Positions 17,449-25,054 of a stretch of DNA of 32,929 nt are shown here, one piece after another. How positions within the stretch are numbered: position 1 is the first letter of the stretch; the number at the start of each line of letters is the position of its first letter. A program made the position numbers and the translations under genes. Source of the stretch: Mycobacterium intermedium (GTDB lineage Bacteria; Actinomycetota; Actinomycetes; Mycobacteriales; Mycobacteriaceae); contig NZ_MVHT01000081.1 in NCBI RefSeq assembly GCF_002086275.1, positions 1 to 32,929 of the forward strand. The letters are read 5' to 3'. Below the pieces are notes generated by a model. It saw only the letters and a list, made by a program, of their open reading frames with translations, was not told the origin of the DNA and made no database searches.

Positions 17449-19004
17449 TTCTGACTCCCTCCGGTGACGCCGCTGCCTCCGACGCCACCTGGGGTGATGA
17501 ACGGCGCGGGCAGTTGCTGCCCGGGTCCGGGAGGCGCGGGCGGCCCCGGCGGCAGTCCCGGCGCGAAGGTCGAGGGTGGCGGAACCGGACCGGCCGGTTG
17601 CAGGTTTTCGGTGCGCGCACCCGGCGGAGCGTTGGGCGGTAGGGGTGCCGGGGTGCCCGGGACGTCCGGTGGCGCTGCACCGGGCCGTCCGGCGATCGGG
17701 ATCCCCGGTGTCGGTGGCAGGCCGTTGGGGTTCGGCGGAGACGCCTGAACATCGAGCGGCGCCGGGAAGCTGCCGCCGAACGGTCCCACGTCAACACCCG
17801 CGCACGGCAACGGGTTCCACGGCCGCGGCAGCGCGTCGGCCGCCGGCACGTACGAGCACGCCGTTCCCGGTGGCACGGCCGGCCCCGGATGGTCCGGGGT
17901 GCCTTCCAGCACCTGAGGTGCGGGCGGTGGCGCGCCATTGGGGAACCGGGTGCCGTTCGGGTCGGGCCAGCGGAAGGCGGGCAGGCCGGCGCTGCGCCAG
18001 AAGTCCTCCGGGTCGATGCCACGCTTCTTGAAGGCGGCGTCGACGAACGGCTGCAACATCCAGTACGGCAGCAAATTGGACAGCACAATCTTGAAGTACG
18101 GTCCGGAAGCTACGGATTCACCCAGCCCCGCAGCGAATTGCCCCGCGAAACTGAGGGTTTGGGCCAAGTCGTCGCGCTGCTCCACCAGCACGTCGGTGAG
18201 GGTGTGCAATTGCTCCAGCACAAAGTTGAGATTCGGGTTGTCGTTGATGAATCCCTGCACCTGGCTCGATACCGCGGAAATGTTTCCTAACAGCGCGTCA
18301 ATGGCCCGGCCACGTTCGTTGAACGCGGCCAGCAGGGTCTTCGCATTGACCAGCAGCCGGTTGATTTGTTCGCTACGGTCGCCGAGGACGCTGGCCACCT
18401 TATTGGCCTGAGCGAGTAGGTGTTTGACCTGTTCGTCACGTTTGCCGATGGTGTCGGAGAAGCGGGCCAAGCCGTCGAGCGCGGCACTCAGATGCGGGTA
18501 GGTCTCGTCGATGGTTTGGGAGATCACGTTGAGTGACAGCTTGACGGTGTCGACGTTCCAACCCGTTGCGGCTCGGGTGACGTCGAAAGCCGCATCGTAG
18601 AGCTGATAAGGGGTGGCGGTTTGGCCTAACGCCAAAACACCTCCGGGCCGTAGAGTTTGGTTTCCCCGCGGCGTGACCTCGAGCACCTTCTTCCCCAGGA
18701 TGGTGTCGGTCTTGATCGCGAGTCGACTCTCGGTGCCAATGGTGTTGCTTCCGATGGAGAACCTGACCAAGACGTGGTTGCCTGCGATCTCCAGCGCCTC
18801 CACCTTGCCCACATCGACGCCGGTGATGCGCACCTTGTCGCCCTTGTTCAGCTGGCCGCTGTCGGTGAACTCTCCGTAGTAACTTGGGCTGGCGAACATC
18901 ATTGGGACACTGGTGAAACTTTGGCCGACGATGACGACCAGGACCAGAACGGTGATACCGATCAGCCCGACCCGTCCGCGGTTGAAATCCGTCAGTGTCC
19001 TCAT
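17445..19004 (-). CDS. mceC: Mce family protein MceC
   Basis: 519 residues. An N-terminal helix (VGLIGITVLVLVVIVGQSF) is followed by an MlaD/MCE domain (SGQLNKGDKVRITGVDVGKVEAL), a long coiled/helical region with heptad-like HLLAQANKVASVLGDRSEQI, and a Pro/Gly-rich tail of about 150 residues ending GGSGVTGGSQN. The conserved block FKKRGIDPEDFWRSAG is typical of Mce1C/Mce2C-type proteins. I prefer ATG 19004, which overlaps the mceB stop as ATGA, over the in-frame GTG at 19016. The Pro-rich tail is a normal feature of MceC and may reach towards the outer envelope. Confidence 0.93.
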   Translation of the reverse strand: MRTLTDFNRGRVGLIGITVLVLVVIVGQSFTSVPMMFASPSYYGEFTDSGQLNKGDKVRITGVDVGKVEALEIAGNHVLVRFSIGSNTIGTESRLAIKTDTILGKKVLEVTPRGNQTLRPGGVLALGQTATPYQLYDAAFDVTRAATGWNVDTVKLSLNVISQTIDETYPHLSAALDGLARFSDTIGKRDEQVKHLLAQANKVASVLGDRSEQINRLLVNAKTLLAAFNERGRAIDALLGNISAVSSQVQGFINDNPNLNFVLEQLHTLTDVLVEQRDDLAQTLSFAGQFAAGLGESVASGPYFKIVLSNLLPYWMLQPFVDAAFKKRGIDPEDFWRSAGLPAFRWPDPNGTRFPNGAPPPAPQVLEGTPDHPGPAVPPGTACSYVPAADALPRPWNPLPCAGVDVGPFGGSFPAPLDVQASPPNPNGLPPTPGIPIAGRPGAAPPDVPGTPAPLPPNAPPGARTENLQPAGPVPPPSTFAPGLPPGPPAPPGPGQQLPAPFITPGGVGGSGVTGGSQN

Positions 19005-20041
19005 TGCGGGGTGCACCTACCGGTCGGCTGCTGCCAGAGCTTGACCGTGCGGACCGGGCCGCCCGGTTGTAGCCCGTTCCACTTGATGGTCAGGTCGCAC
19101 ACGTAGAAGTTCACCCAGTCGCCATAGAGGCCGATGCTGCGTCCGATCAGGTTGAGCGCGGTCGGTGTGTTATGGATCAGATCGCGGAGCTGGTCTTTCT
19201 GATCGATCAGCGGCTGCTGCAAGGTCTCGAGGTAGCCGATTTCCTTGTGCAGCAGCCCGCGGTTGTCCGCCAGTAGCGCGGCTACGGTTCCCGAGACATT
19301 GCTGATGTTTGCGGTGCCGGCGGCCAACGGGTCGGCGTGATTGCTCAGGCCGCTGATGAGCCGCTCGAAGTCGTCAACGGTCTGGTCGAACTCCTTGCGA
19401 TGTCTGACCGTGGTATCCAGCACGACGTTGAGGTTGTCGACCACCTCGCCGATCGCCCGATCGCTTTCGGCAAGGTGCGCGGTCACACTCGCGGTCTGGT
19501 CGAGGATGTCGCTGATAGTGCCGCCCTGACCCTGAAACACAGTGACGATGGCCGACACGATGCTGTTGACCTTGTCCGGGTCGAGTGCCCGGAACAGCGG
19601 TTTGAAACCACCGATCAGGGCATCGAGATCCAGCGCCGGTGAAGTGCGAGACCGCGGAATCAGTCCGCCTGCCGGCAAAATCCGGTCTGCGCCATCGCCC
19701 GTGCCGCGCTTGAGTTCCAAGAAGCGATTGCCGAGCAGGTCGAGATAGCGGATCTGCGCGGTTGTCGACTCATAAAGCGGTATCGACCGATCAACCTCGA
19801 ACTCCACTCGTACCCGTTCGCCGCCGTCGATCAGCAGCACGTTCTTGACCTTGCCGACCTCCACTCCGGAGGCGCGGACGAATTGCCCGTTGCGCAGCCC
19901 GCTGCCGTTGTCAAATTCGGCGACATAGCTGTTGGTTTTGTTGAAGCGCATCTGGGCGAACACCACCACGATCGTGGCAGTGATCATCGCCAGCACCAGT
20001 GAGACGATGCTGAATTTGATTGCGGTTCCGGCGATTTTCAT
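19001..20041 (-). CDS. mceB: Mce family protein MceB
   Basis: 346 residues, the usual MceB length. One N-terminal transmembrane helix (about 8-30, FSIVSLVLAMITATIVVVFAQ) precedes the MlaD/MCE domain (about 38-115: NGSGLRNGQFVRASGVEVGKV, TAQIRYLDLLGNRFLEL) and a helical barrel-forming region without a Pro-rich tail. The ATG at 20041 overlaps the mceA stop (ATGA) and begins the family sequence MKIAGTAIKF. Part of the eight-gene lipid-import operon; the energising ATPase (Mkl/MceG) is not in the window and in other mycobacteria is encoded elsewhere. Confidence 0.93.
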   Translation of the reverse strand: MKIAGTAIKFSIVSLVLAMITATIVVVFAQMRFNKTNSYVAEFDNGSGLRNGQFVRASGVEVGKVKNVLLIDGGERVRVEFEVDRSIPLYESTTAQIRYLDLLGNRFLELKRGTGDGADRILPAGGLIPRSRTSPALDLDALIGGFKPLFRALDPDKVNSIVSAIVTVFQGQGGTISDILDQTASVTAHLAESDRAIGEVVDNLNVVLDTTVRHRKEFDQTVDDFERLISGLSNHADPLAAGTANISNVSGTVAALLADNRGLLHKEIGYLETLQQPLIDQKDQLRDLIHNTPTALNLIGRSIGLYGDWVNFYVCDLTIKWNGLQPGGPVRTVKLWQQPTGRCTPQ

Positions 20042-21348
20042 GGGTTGATCGTGTTGTCCCCGACTTGACGGCCCCACACGTACTCGATTGCGTACGGAGA
20101 ACCGGTATCCAGGTGGTTGTACGGTGCGAGACTGGCCCCGGTGTCCACCACCAAAGTCGGTGCCGGCCACAGATCGCGGGTGAGCGGCTGCCAGCAGCCG
20201 GGTGCGCCGCCAGGACCCCCGCGGGCATTCACCCGCGGCAGATTCTCTGGATACACATAGGGATTCGGCGCTCCGCCCACCACACCCGCAAGACCCAGCA
20301 GCCCCTGGGTCAGCACCGTGCCGGCCAACCCGGGGAGGGTCAGCATGCCCCCCAAACCCGACGTCAGCGCGGTCATGGTCCTGAGCGAATAGCCGTTTCC
20401 GCCACCGGAGGTGTCGTACCCAGCGGGTTCGGCGTCGTGGTAGTTACGGATGGTGCAGAAGAAGGAGGGGCTGTAGGTGTCGAGCAACTGGGCGGTGGGC
20501 ACCAGATCTGCCAACCCTCGCTGCAGGTAGGGCCCGCCGCGGGAAAAAATGTCTTCGCCCGTGTTGCCCAACCCCGTCGCGGCCAGTAACGCGGCGTCCA
20601 ATTCGGCTTCCTGGCGGTGCAGCGTACGCGCCGTGGTGACGGCGTTGTTCAGGGAATCGAGCAGGTCGGGCGCAGCGTCGCCGTAGATGTCGCCCAGCGC
20701 AGCCAGCCGCTGAATGTCATATCGAATCTGCGGCATCTGCGGGTTTATGTCGTCGAGGATGGCGTTCCCGTTGACAATCGACTGCCCGAACTTGTCGCCC
20801 AGCCCCGTCAATGCCTCCGCGGCGGCGGCCAGCGTCAAGTTCAGCTTGACCGGGTCCACCTTCTCGGTGATCGAGACCAACGTGTCGAACAAGGTGTTGA
20901 ACTCCGTCGTGACCTCGTTGGCCTTGATGACGTGCCGCGGCGAAATACGCTCATCGACAGGGTTTTCCGGCCAGGTCAACGCGACGAACTTGTTACCGAA
21001 CACCGTGGTCGCCTTGATGTTCGCCGTTACATTGGCCGGAATGAGGGGGAGGTATTTCGGATTGACATCCAGGGCGAACTTGGCTCCCGGAGTGCCGTCA
21101 TCGCGCTGGATCTGTGAAATGTCGGCCACCCGTCCGATTTCCACTCCGTTGTAGGTGACCTTCGACCCCGGATCCATCACCAATCCGGCCCGGGGCGCGA
21201 TCATCGTCAAACGCGTTGTGGGCGTGAATTTTCCGCGAAACTGAAACCATACGAAGGTCAAGACCGCCGCGACGACCAGAAAGAACACCACCGTCGCCGT
21301 CTTGTACGGCGGGATACGCGGTGGGTGCGATTTCGGCGGGACGGGCAT
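20038..21348 (-). CDS. mceA: Mce family protein MceA
   Basis: 436 residues. A cytoplasmic Pro-rich start (MPVPPKSHPPRIPPYK) leads into a transmembrane helix (17-36, TATVVFFLVVAAVLTFVWFQF), then the MlaD/MCE domain (about 42-125: AGLVMDPGSKVTYNGVEIG), then helices and a C-terminal tail. MceA is the name-giving subunit of the importer; Mce1 and Mce4 systems move fatty acids and cholesterol respectively, but the substrate here cannot be told from sequence. The ATG at 21348 begins 5 bp after the yrbEB stop, and the end overlaps mceB. It is intact. Confidence 0.94.
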   Translation of the reverse strand: MPVPPKSHPPRIPPYKTATVVFFLVVAAVLTFVWFQFRGKFTPTTRLTMIAPRAGLVMDPGSKVTYNGVEIGRVADISQIQRDDGTPGAKFALDVNPKYLPLIPANVTANIKATTVFGNKFVALTWPENPVDERISPRHVIKANEVTTEFNTLFDTLVSITEKVDPVKLNLTLAAAAEALTGLGDKFGQSIVNGNAILDDINPQMPQIRYDIQRLAALGDIYGDAAPDLLDSLNNAVTTARTLHRQEAELDAALLAATGLGNTGEDIFSRGGPYLQRGLADLVPTAQLLDTYSPSFFCTIRNYHDAEPAGYDTSGGGNGYSLRTMTALTSGLGGMLTLPGLAGTVLTQGLLGLAGVVGGAPNPYVYPENLPRVNARGGPGGAPGCWQPLTRDLWPAPTLVVDTGASLAPYNHLDTGSPYAIEYVWGRQVGDNTINP

Positions 21349-21353
21349 GGCGG

Positions 21354-22223
21354 CTACACGGTGAGGTTGAAGTTCGGGTTCTTGCCGTAGACCGACATGG
21401 CCGTCAGTACGACCACAATGACGATGGTGATCAGCGACAGCCGCATCGACCGGCCCACAGCTTCACCGACGCCGACCGGCCCGCCCTTGGCGGTGTAGCC
21501 GTAGTAGCAGTGGGTGGTCATTACCACCACCGCAACCAGGATCACCTCCGCGAACGACCAAGCCACGTCGTCGAGCCGCAGGAACGTGTGGAAGTAGTGG
21601 TTGTAGGTGCCGGGCGACTGCCCGTAGAACAGCACGGTGGTGGCCTGCGCCGACAGAAAAGCAAGGGTGATCGCCAACCCGTAGAGCGGGATGATGACGA
21701 CGAGACCCGCCACCACCCGGGTGGACACCAGGTAGGCGATCGACCTGATGCTCATCACCTCCAGCGCGTCGATTTCCTCGCTGATGCGCATGGCGCCCAG
21801 TTCCGCGGTGGCACCAGCACCGACCGTGGCGGCCAACGCCTGACCAGCGGCCACCGGTGCCACAAACCGCACATTGACCATCGCGGCCAAAAAGCCGGTG
21901 AATGCCTCGACGCCGATGTTGCCCAGCGACGCGAAACCCTGAATGGCGACCAGTGAGCCGGCGGACAGGGTGATGAATCCGACGATGGCGGCCGTGCCGC
22001 CGGCTACCGCCATGGCGCCGGTGCCCATCCCCATCTGGGCAATCATCCGAATGAACTCTCGGCGGTAGCGGGTCAGGGCGAACGGGATCTGAGCGATGGC
22101 GCTCACGGCGAACCAGACCATCTGCCCGATTTCCACCATGTGGCGGGCAGGGGCGTCGCCATAGCGAGTGACGGTGGCAGCGGTGCGCGGGAAGCGATCT
22201 TGCAGTGCGGTGGTCGCAACCAT
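21354..22223 (-). CDS. yrbEB: YrbE permease, B subunit (MlaE family)
   Basis: 289 residues, normal for YrbEB. It has several hydrophobic segments and the MlaE-family cytoplasmic coupling motif ISEEIDALEVMSI, which contacts the ABC ATPase. Glycine-rich GAGATAELGAMR precedes it, as in other YrbE proteins. With YrbEA it forms the inner-membrane permease of the Mce complex. The ATG at 22223, one base after the yrbEA stop, is chosen over an in-frame upstream ATG that would overlap yrbEA by 26 nt. Confidence 0.94.
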   Translation of the reverse strand: MVATTALQDRFPRTAATVTRYGDAPARHMVEIGQMVWFAVSAIAQIPFALTRYRREFIRMIAQMGMGTGAMAVAGGTAAIVGFITLSAGSLVAIQGFASLGNIGVEAFTGFLAAMVNVRFVAPVAAGQALAATVGAGATAELGAMRISEEIDALEVMSIRSIAYLVSTRVVAGLVVIIPLYGLAITLAFLSAQATTVLFYGQSPGTYNHYFHTFLRLDDVAWSFAEVILVAVVVMTTHCYYGYTAKGGPVGVGEAVGRSMRLSLITIVIVVVLTAMSVYGKNPNFNLTV

Positions 22224-22224
22224 G

Positions 22225-23019
22225 TCAGTGCCCCGTTCCGAACCGCACACCGATGGTGGTCAGTGCCGCGTTGACGGCGAAGAGGGCGATGAAGCACAGC
22301 ACCACGGTCTCGTTGACGGCGGTGCCCAACCCCTTGGACCCACCCTTGACGATAAGCCCGCGGTAACAGCCGACCAGGCCCGCGATCAGGCCGAACGTCG
22401 CCGCCTTGACGAACGCGATCACGACCTCGGGCAGACCGGTGAGCGCTGTCAGCGTGGACAGGTACGCCCCGCTCGACACGTTCTGCAAGTACACGCTGAA
22501 GAGGTAGCCGCCGCCGAGTCCGACAGCGATCACCAGCCCGTTGAGCAGCACCGCGACGATCGTGGAGGCGACGACGCGCGGCACCACCAGACGGTGGATC
22601 GGGTCGATGCCGAGCACCTCGAGCGCATCGATCTCCTCGCGGATCGTCCTGGCGCCGAGATCGGCACAGATCGCGGTGCCTCCGGCGCCCGCGACCACCA
22701 GCACCGTCACGATCGGCCCGAGTTGGGTGACCGCACCGATCCCAGCACCGGCACCGGAGACGTCGGCGGCGCCGAACTCGGCCAGTAACACATTCAGCGT
22801 GAAGATGAGCAGCACAGTTTCCGGTATGGCCACGGCAATGGTTGGCAGCAGCGACACCCGCATCAGGAACCAGCCGTTCCAGATGAACTCACGCCACTCG
22901 AACGGTCGCGCCAACGCTTTTGCCGTCAATACGCACATACGGAAGAACCCGCCGGCCACCTCCGCCCCGGGCCCCAGACGGTGGCCTAGTTTGCCGACAA
23001 ACGCGTTCGAGGCGGTCAT
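22225..23019 (-). CDS. yrbEA: YrbE permease, A subunit (MlaE family)
   Basis: 264 residues, first gene of the mce operon. Predicted helices include VSLLPTIAVAIPETVLLIFTL and IVAVLLNGLVIAVGLGGGYLF. The MlaE signature GTAICADLGARTIREEIDALEVLGIDP is complete, including the EEIDALEVLGIDP coupling helix. The ATG at 23019 starts the family sequence MTASNAFVG; a longer frame to 23142 lacks family resemblance. The predicted promoter is about 150 bp upstream, giving a long 5' leader with no obvious gene in it. Confidence 0.94.
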   Translation of the reverse strand: MTASNAFVGKLGHRLGPGAEVAGGFFRMCVLTAKALARPFEWREFIWNGWFLMRVSLLPTIAVAIPETVLLIFTLNVLLAEFGAADVSGAGAGIGAVTQLGPIVTVLVVAGAGGTAICADLGARTIREEIDALEVLGIDPIHRLVVPRVVASTIVAVLLNGLVIAVGLGGGYLFSVYLQNVSSGAYLSTLTALTGLPEVVIAFVKAATFGLIAGLVGCYRGLIVKGGSKGLGTAVNETVVLCFIALFAVNAALTTIGVRFGTGH

Positions 23020-23169
23020 CGGCGTTCCCAGCTCCCGCGCGACCGTCCTCGGAGCGATCTCCGACCTAGGGCATCGACTGCTCCCCGGGCGGCCCAATGG
23101 TCTTGCCGGCGGGCAGCTCCGGTGTCTGTTCCAGGGCTCCAAATCGCCCTCGTGTAGGACACGAGGCCA

Positions 23170-23199
23170 ACTATCGCATTAGACCGTACGGTCAGTCAA
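23170..23199 (-). promoter_or_regulatory. Predicted promoter of the yrbE/mce operon
   Basis: Minus strand: -35 TTGACT (23199-23194, 5 of 6) and -10 GATAGT (23175-23170, 4 of 6) are separated by 18 bp. The spacer begins with the perfect palindrome listed separately, so bound repressor would exclude RNA polymerase. Transcription would start about 145 bp upstream of yrbEA. Confidence 0.55.
23182..23193. promoter_or_regulatory. TetR-type operator in the mce promoter
   Basis: GACCGTACGGTC is a perfect 12-bp palindrome directly next to the -35 hexamer. The same half-sites (ACCGT/ACGGT) recur ahead of the tetR gene at 24045-24058. Shared sites in front of regulator and neighbouring operon are the usual layout for a local TetR repressor. 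The palindrome is seen; the binding protein is inferred. Confidence 0.65.
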
Positions 23200-23345
23200 T
23201 AATCTTGATTCAGGTGGGGCTTGCCACCGAAGCCGCTGTTCGCGCACGATGATTCCAACCGCACCGTGAGGCAGGGGCGGCTACTGGGCACGTACTGTGC
23301 GATCCCTAAATACGCACGCGCACAATGCTTCTTGAAGCGAGTTGG

Positions 23346-24017
23346 CTATTCCGCTTTGTCGGTGACCGCGGCAATGCAGTCCCGCACCACGGAGACGAAT
23401 TCGGCGGCAGGGTCGGCCCACTTACCAAGCTCGAACCGGTCGAGCAGTAGTCCGCCGAGGAAGACATCGACGAAAGCAGCCCCAACCTGCTCGGGCGTCC
23501 GGGAGTCGGCCGGGTTGAACCACACCCACATCCACTCCAGCGATCCCCACAGTTGCAGCGCTGCCAGCTCGACGTTCACACTGCGGAACAACCCGCAATC
23601 TACACCGGCGCGAATCTCGTCAATTGTGATTTCCTGCAACTGATCCCGCAGCTTACGCACCTGTTGCATGGCCGGGTCATCAGACAGCTGGACCACCTCG
23701 CGCTGGCTTGCCACCGTCGCGTTGCGTTCGATCACCTGAAACAACACCGAGGTGTGAATTATCGCGGCAATACGCTCGTGCGGCGCGCTCAAGCGGTCCC
23801 AGGCCATTCGGAGCGCCTCGAGTTGGCGCGCCAGGTGAGTCTCCTCCAGCTCCCGCAGCATCTGCGCTTTGGTGCCGAAATGATGGACGATAGTGCCCTT
23901 GGACATGCCCAGCTCGTCGGCAATGTCTCCGATATTTGTTCTGTCATAACCACGTTCGGCGACATAGCGAACAAAGGCATCGAGGATCTCACCACGCCGG
24001 CCGGGCGATCTGGGCAT
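23346..24017 (-). CDS. TetR/AcrR-family transcriptional regulator, probable mce repressor
   Basis: 223 residues. The N-terminal helix-turn-helix (about 9-55) is clear: EILDAFVRYVAERGYDRT, then IGDIADELGMSKGTIVHHF, the TetR recognition helix ending in the typical HHFGTK. The C-terminal ligand domain (about 60-215) has no residue pattern I can tie to a ligand; a lipid or acyl-CoA would fit the target operon. ATG 24017 has AAGGG 7 bases upstream. Same strand as the mce operon, 326 bp from yrbEA. M. tuberculosis mce1 and mce2 use GntR-type regulators and mce3 a TetR-type (Mce3R), so this locus follows the mce3-like style of control although its Mce proteins look Mce1/Mce2-like. Confidence 0.9.
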   Translation of the reverse strand: MPRSPGRRGEILDAFVRYVAERGYDRTNIGDIADELGMSKGTIVHHFGTKAQMLRELEETHLARQLEALRMAWDRLSAPHERIAAIIHTSVLFQVIERNATVASQREVVQLSDDPAMQQVRKLRDQLQEITIDEIRAGVDCGLFRSVNVELAALQLWGSLEWMWVWFNPADSRTPEQVGAAFVDVFLGGLLLDRFELGKWADPAAEFVSVVRDCIAAVTDKAE

Positions 24018-24044
24018 CTGTCACCCTTCGGGATCATCAGACTA

Positions 24045-24066
24045 ACCGTACGAACGGTCTATCATA
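24045..24066 (-). promoter_or_regulatory. tetR promoter with overlapping autoregulatory operator
   Basis: Minus strand: -10 TATGAT (24066-24061, 5 of 6) is followed immediately by an inverted repeat, ACCGT (24045-24049) and ACGGT (24054-24058), covering the expected transcription start about 30-45 bp before the ATG. The half-sites match the mce-promoter palindrome but are 4 bp further apart. No good -35 is visible. Confidence 0.55.
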
Positions 24067-24316
24067 GCCCCTTCGCGCGCTGATTCGGCGCTACCCCGTT
24101 ATGCCGTGTCTGCCGGTGGCTCGCCGACGCCCGGATGACCGGGCCGCCGGATGACCGAGCCGATTGGCCAGCTCCGGGCACGGCCGTCCGCCGTCCGTCG
24201 CCTGCCGTGCCCGCACGAGACACGGAGGTCCGTCAGTGTGCGAACCGCGGCGGTATTCCCCCACGCCTAGGAGTTGGCGAACGCCGACGGTCGGCGTCCA
24301 CATGCCGTCCGGCAAC

Positions 24317-24634
24317 TCATAAGGCCTTGAACACTTTGTCGCGATGGACCTCAGTGGGTGCAGTGACGACATACAGATTCGAACCAGGCACCGACTTAAC
24401 TTCACCGGCGGTGTACATAGTCATCAATTCTCTGCCGTCGGTCTCGGCAATGCATATGTAGGTGTCGGTCTCAGCGTCGTAGTCGAAGCTGTCCCAGGCC
24501 AAGACAAACGCCAAGCAGTTGCCGTCGCTGTCTGCGACGACGAGCTTGTGTGCCCCAGACTTCTTTAGCAGCTCAACGTCGTGCACGCGCTGCGCAGAGA
24601 AGCCGTTGTTCTGGACCGCAGGGCTGTTTAACAT
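24317..24634 (-). CDS. Small protein of unknown function, 105 residues
   Basis: ATG 24634 is preceded by AAGGAAG at good spacing, which supports translation. The sequence is soluble and mixed alpha/beta in look: VHDVELLKKSGAHKLVVADSDG, then a strand-rich centre (FVLAWDSFDYDAETDTYICIAE) and a basic end. No signal peptide, membrane segment or cysteine pair is present. Codon use is less GC-biased than in neighbouring genes. I do not recognise the family. It stands alone, with about 300 bp of non-coding sequence towards tetR and 420 bp on the other side. Confidence 0.7.
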   Translation of the reverse strand: MLNSPAVQNNGFSAQRVHDVELLKKSGAHKLVVADSDGNCLAFVLAWDSFDYDAETDTYICIAETDGRELMTMYTAGEVKSVPGSNLYVVTAPTEVHRDKVFKAL

Positions 24635-25054
24635 CTACGTACTTCCTTACCGAGTGTGCCGGTGGTCCGCGTGCTGGGAAAACTGCGAACCAATCTGACA
24701 CTACGTCCGGAATATCACTCCCGAAAGGGCATTAAGTCCATCTAAGAATTTCGAATTTCACGTACCCCGACTCCCCTGTTCGTTGCGGAAACGAATCCGG
24801 CTGATCCAGGCGCGCCAGCGCAGTTCACCAGGACAGCGCCTTAGGCTTGCGGCGGAGCGAAATTCAGATTCGGCGGGCCGAGCACAGGCTCGGGTTACGG
24901 CGCATGCCACCACATTTCAGTGTGATTTAGATATGTTTTCTCCCAACCTATTTCGAGATCGGCAGGAACGTCGCTCGCATCCGTTGAACATCGAAGCCGA
25001 CACGCTGGCGCGGCCCTGACCGTAGCCAATTCCCTTACCGGACAACCAATGCGG
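24635..25054. other. Intergenic region without a supported gene
   Basis: 420 bases of locally lower GC. The minus-strand part nearest 24634 should hold the promoter of the small gene; I see no convincing -35/-10 pair. GAATTTC occurs twice in tandem at 24746-24759. A plus-strand frame from 24783 to 25019 (78 codons) is Arg-rich and unlike a protein, so I do not call it. No tRNA, IS end or hairpin terminator was found. Confidence 0.6.

Noticed and set aside
24135..24461. Plus-strand frame between tetR and the small gene
   Set aside because: Partly antisense to the 105-residue gene and of biased composition; no start signal.
24783..25019. 78-codon plus-strand frame
   Set aside because: Arg-rich, no ribosome site, no resemblance to a protein family.
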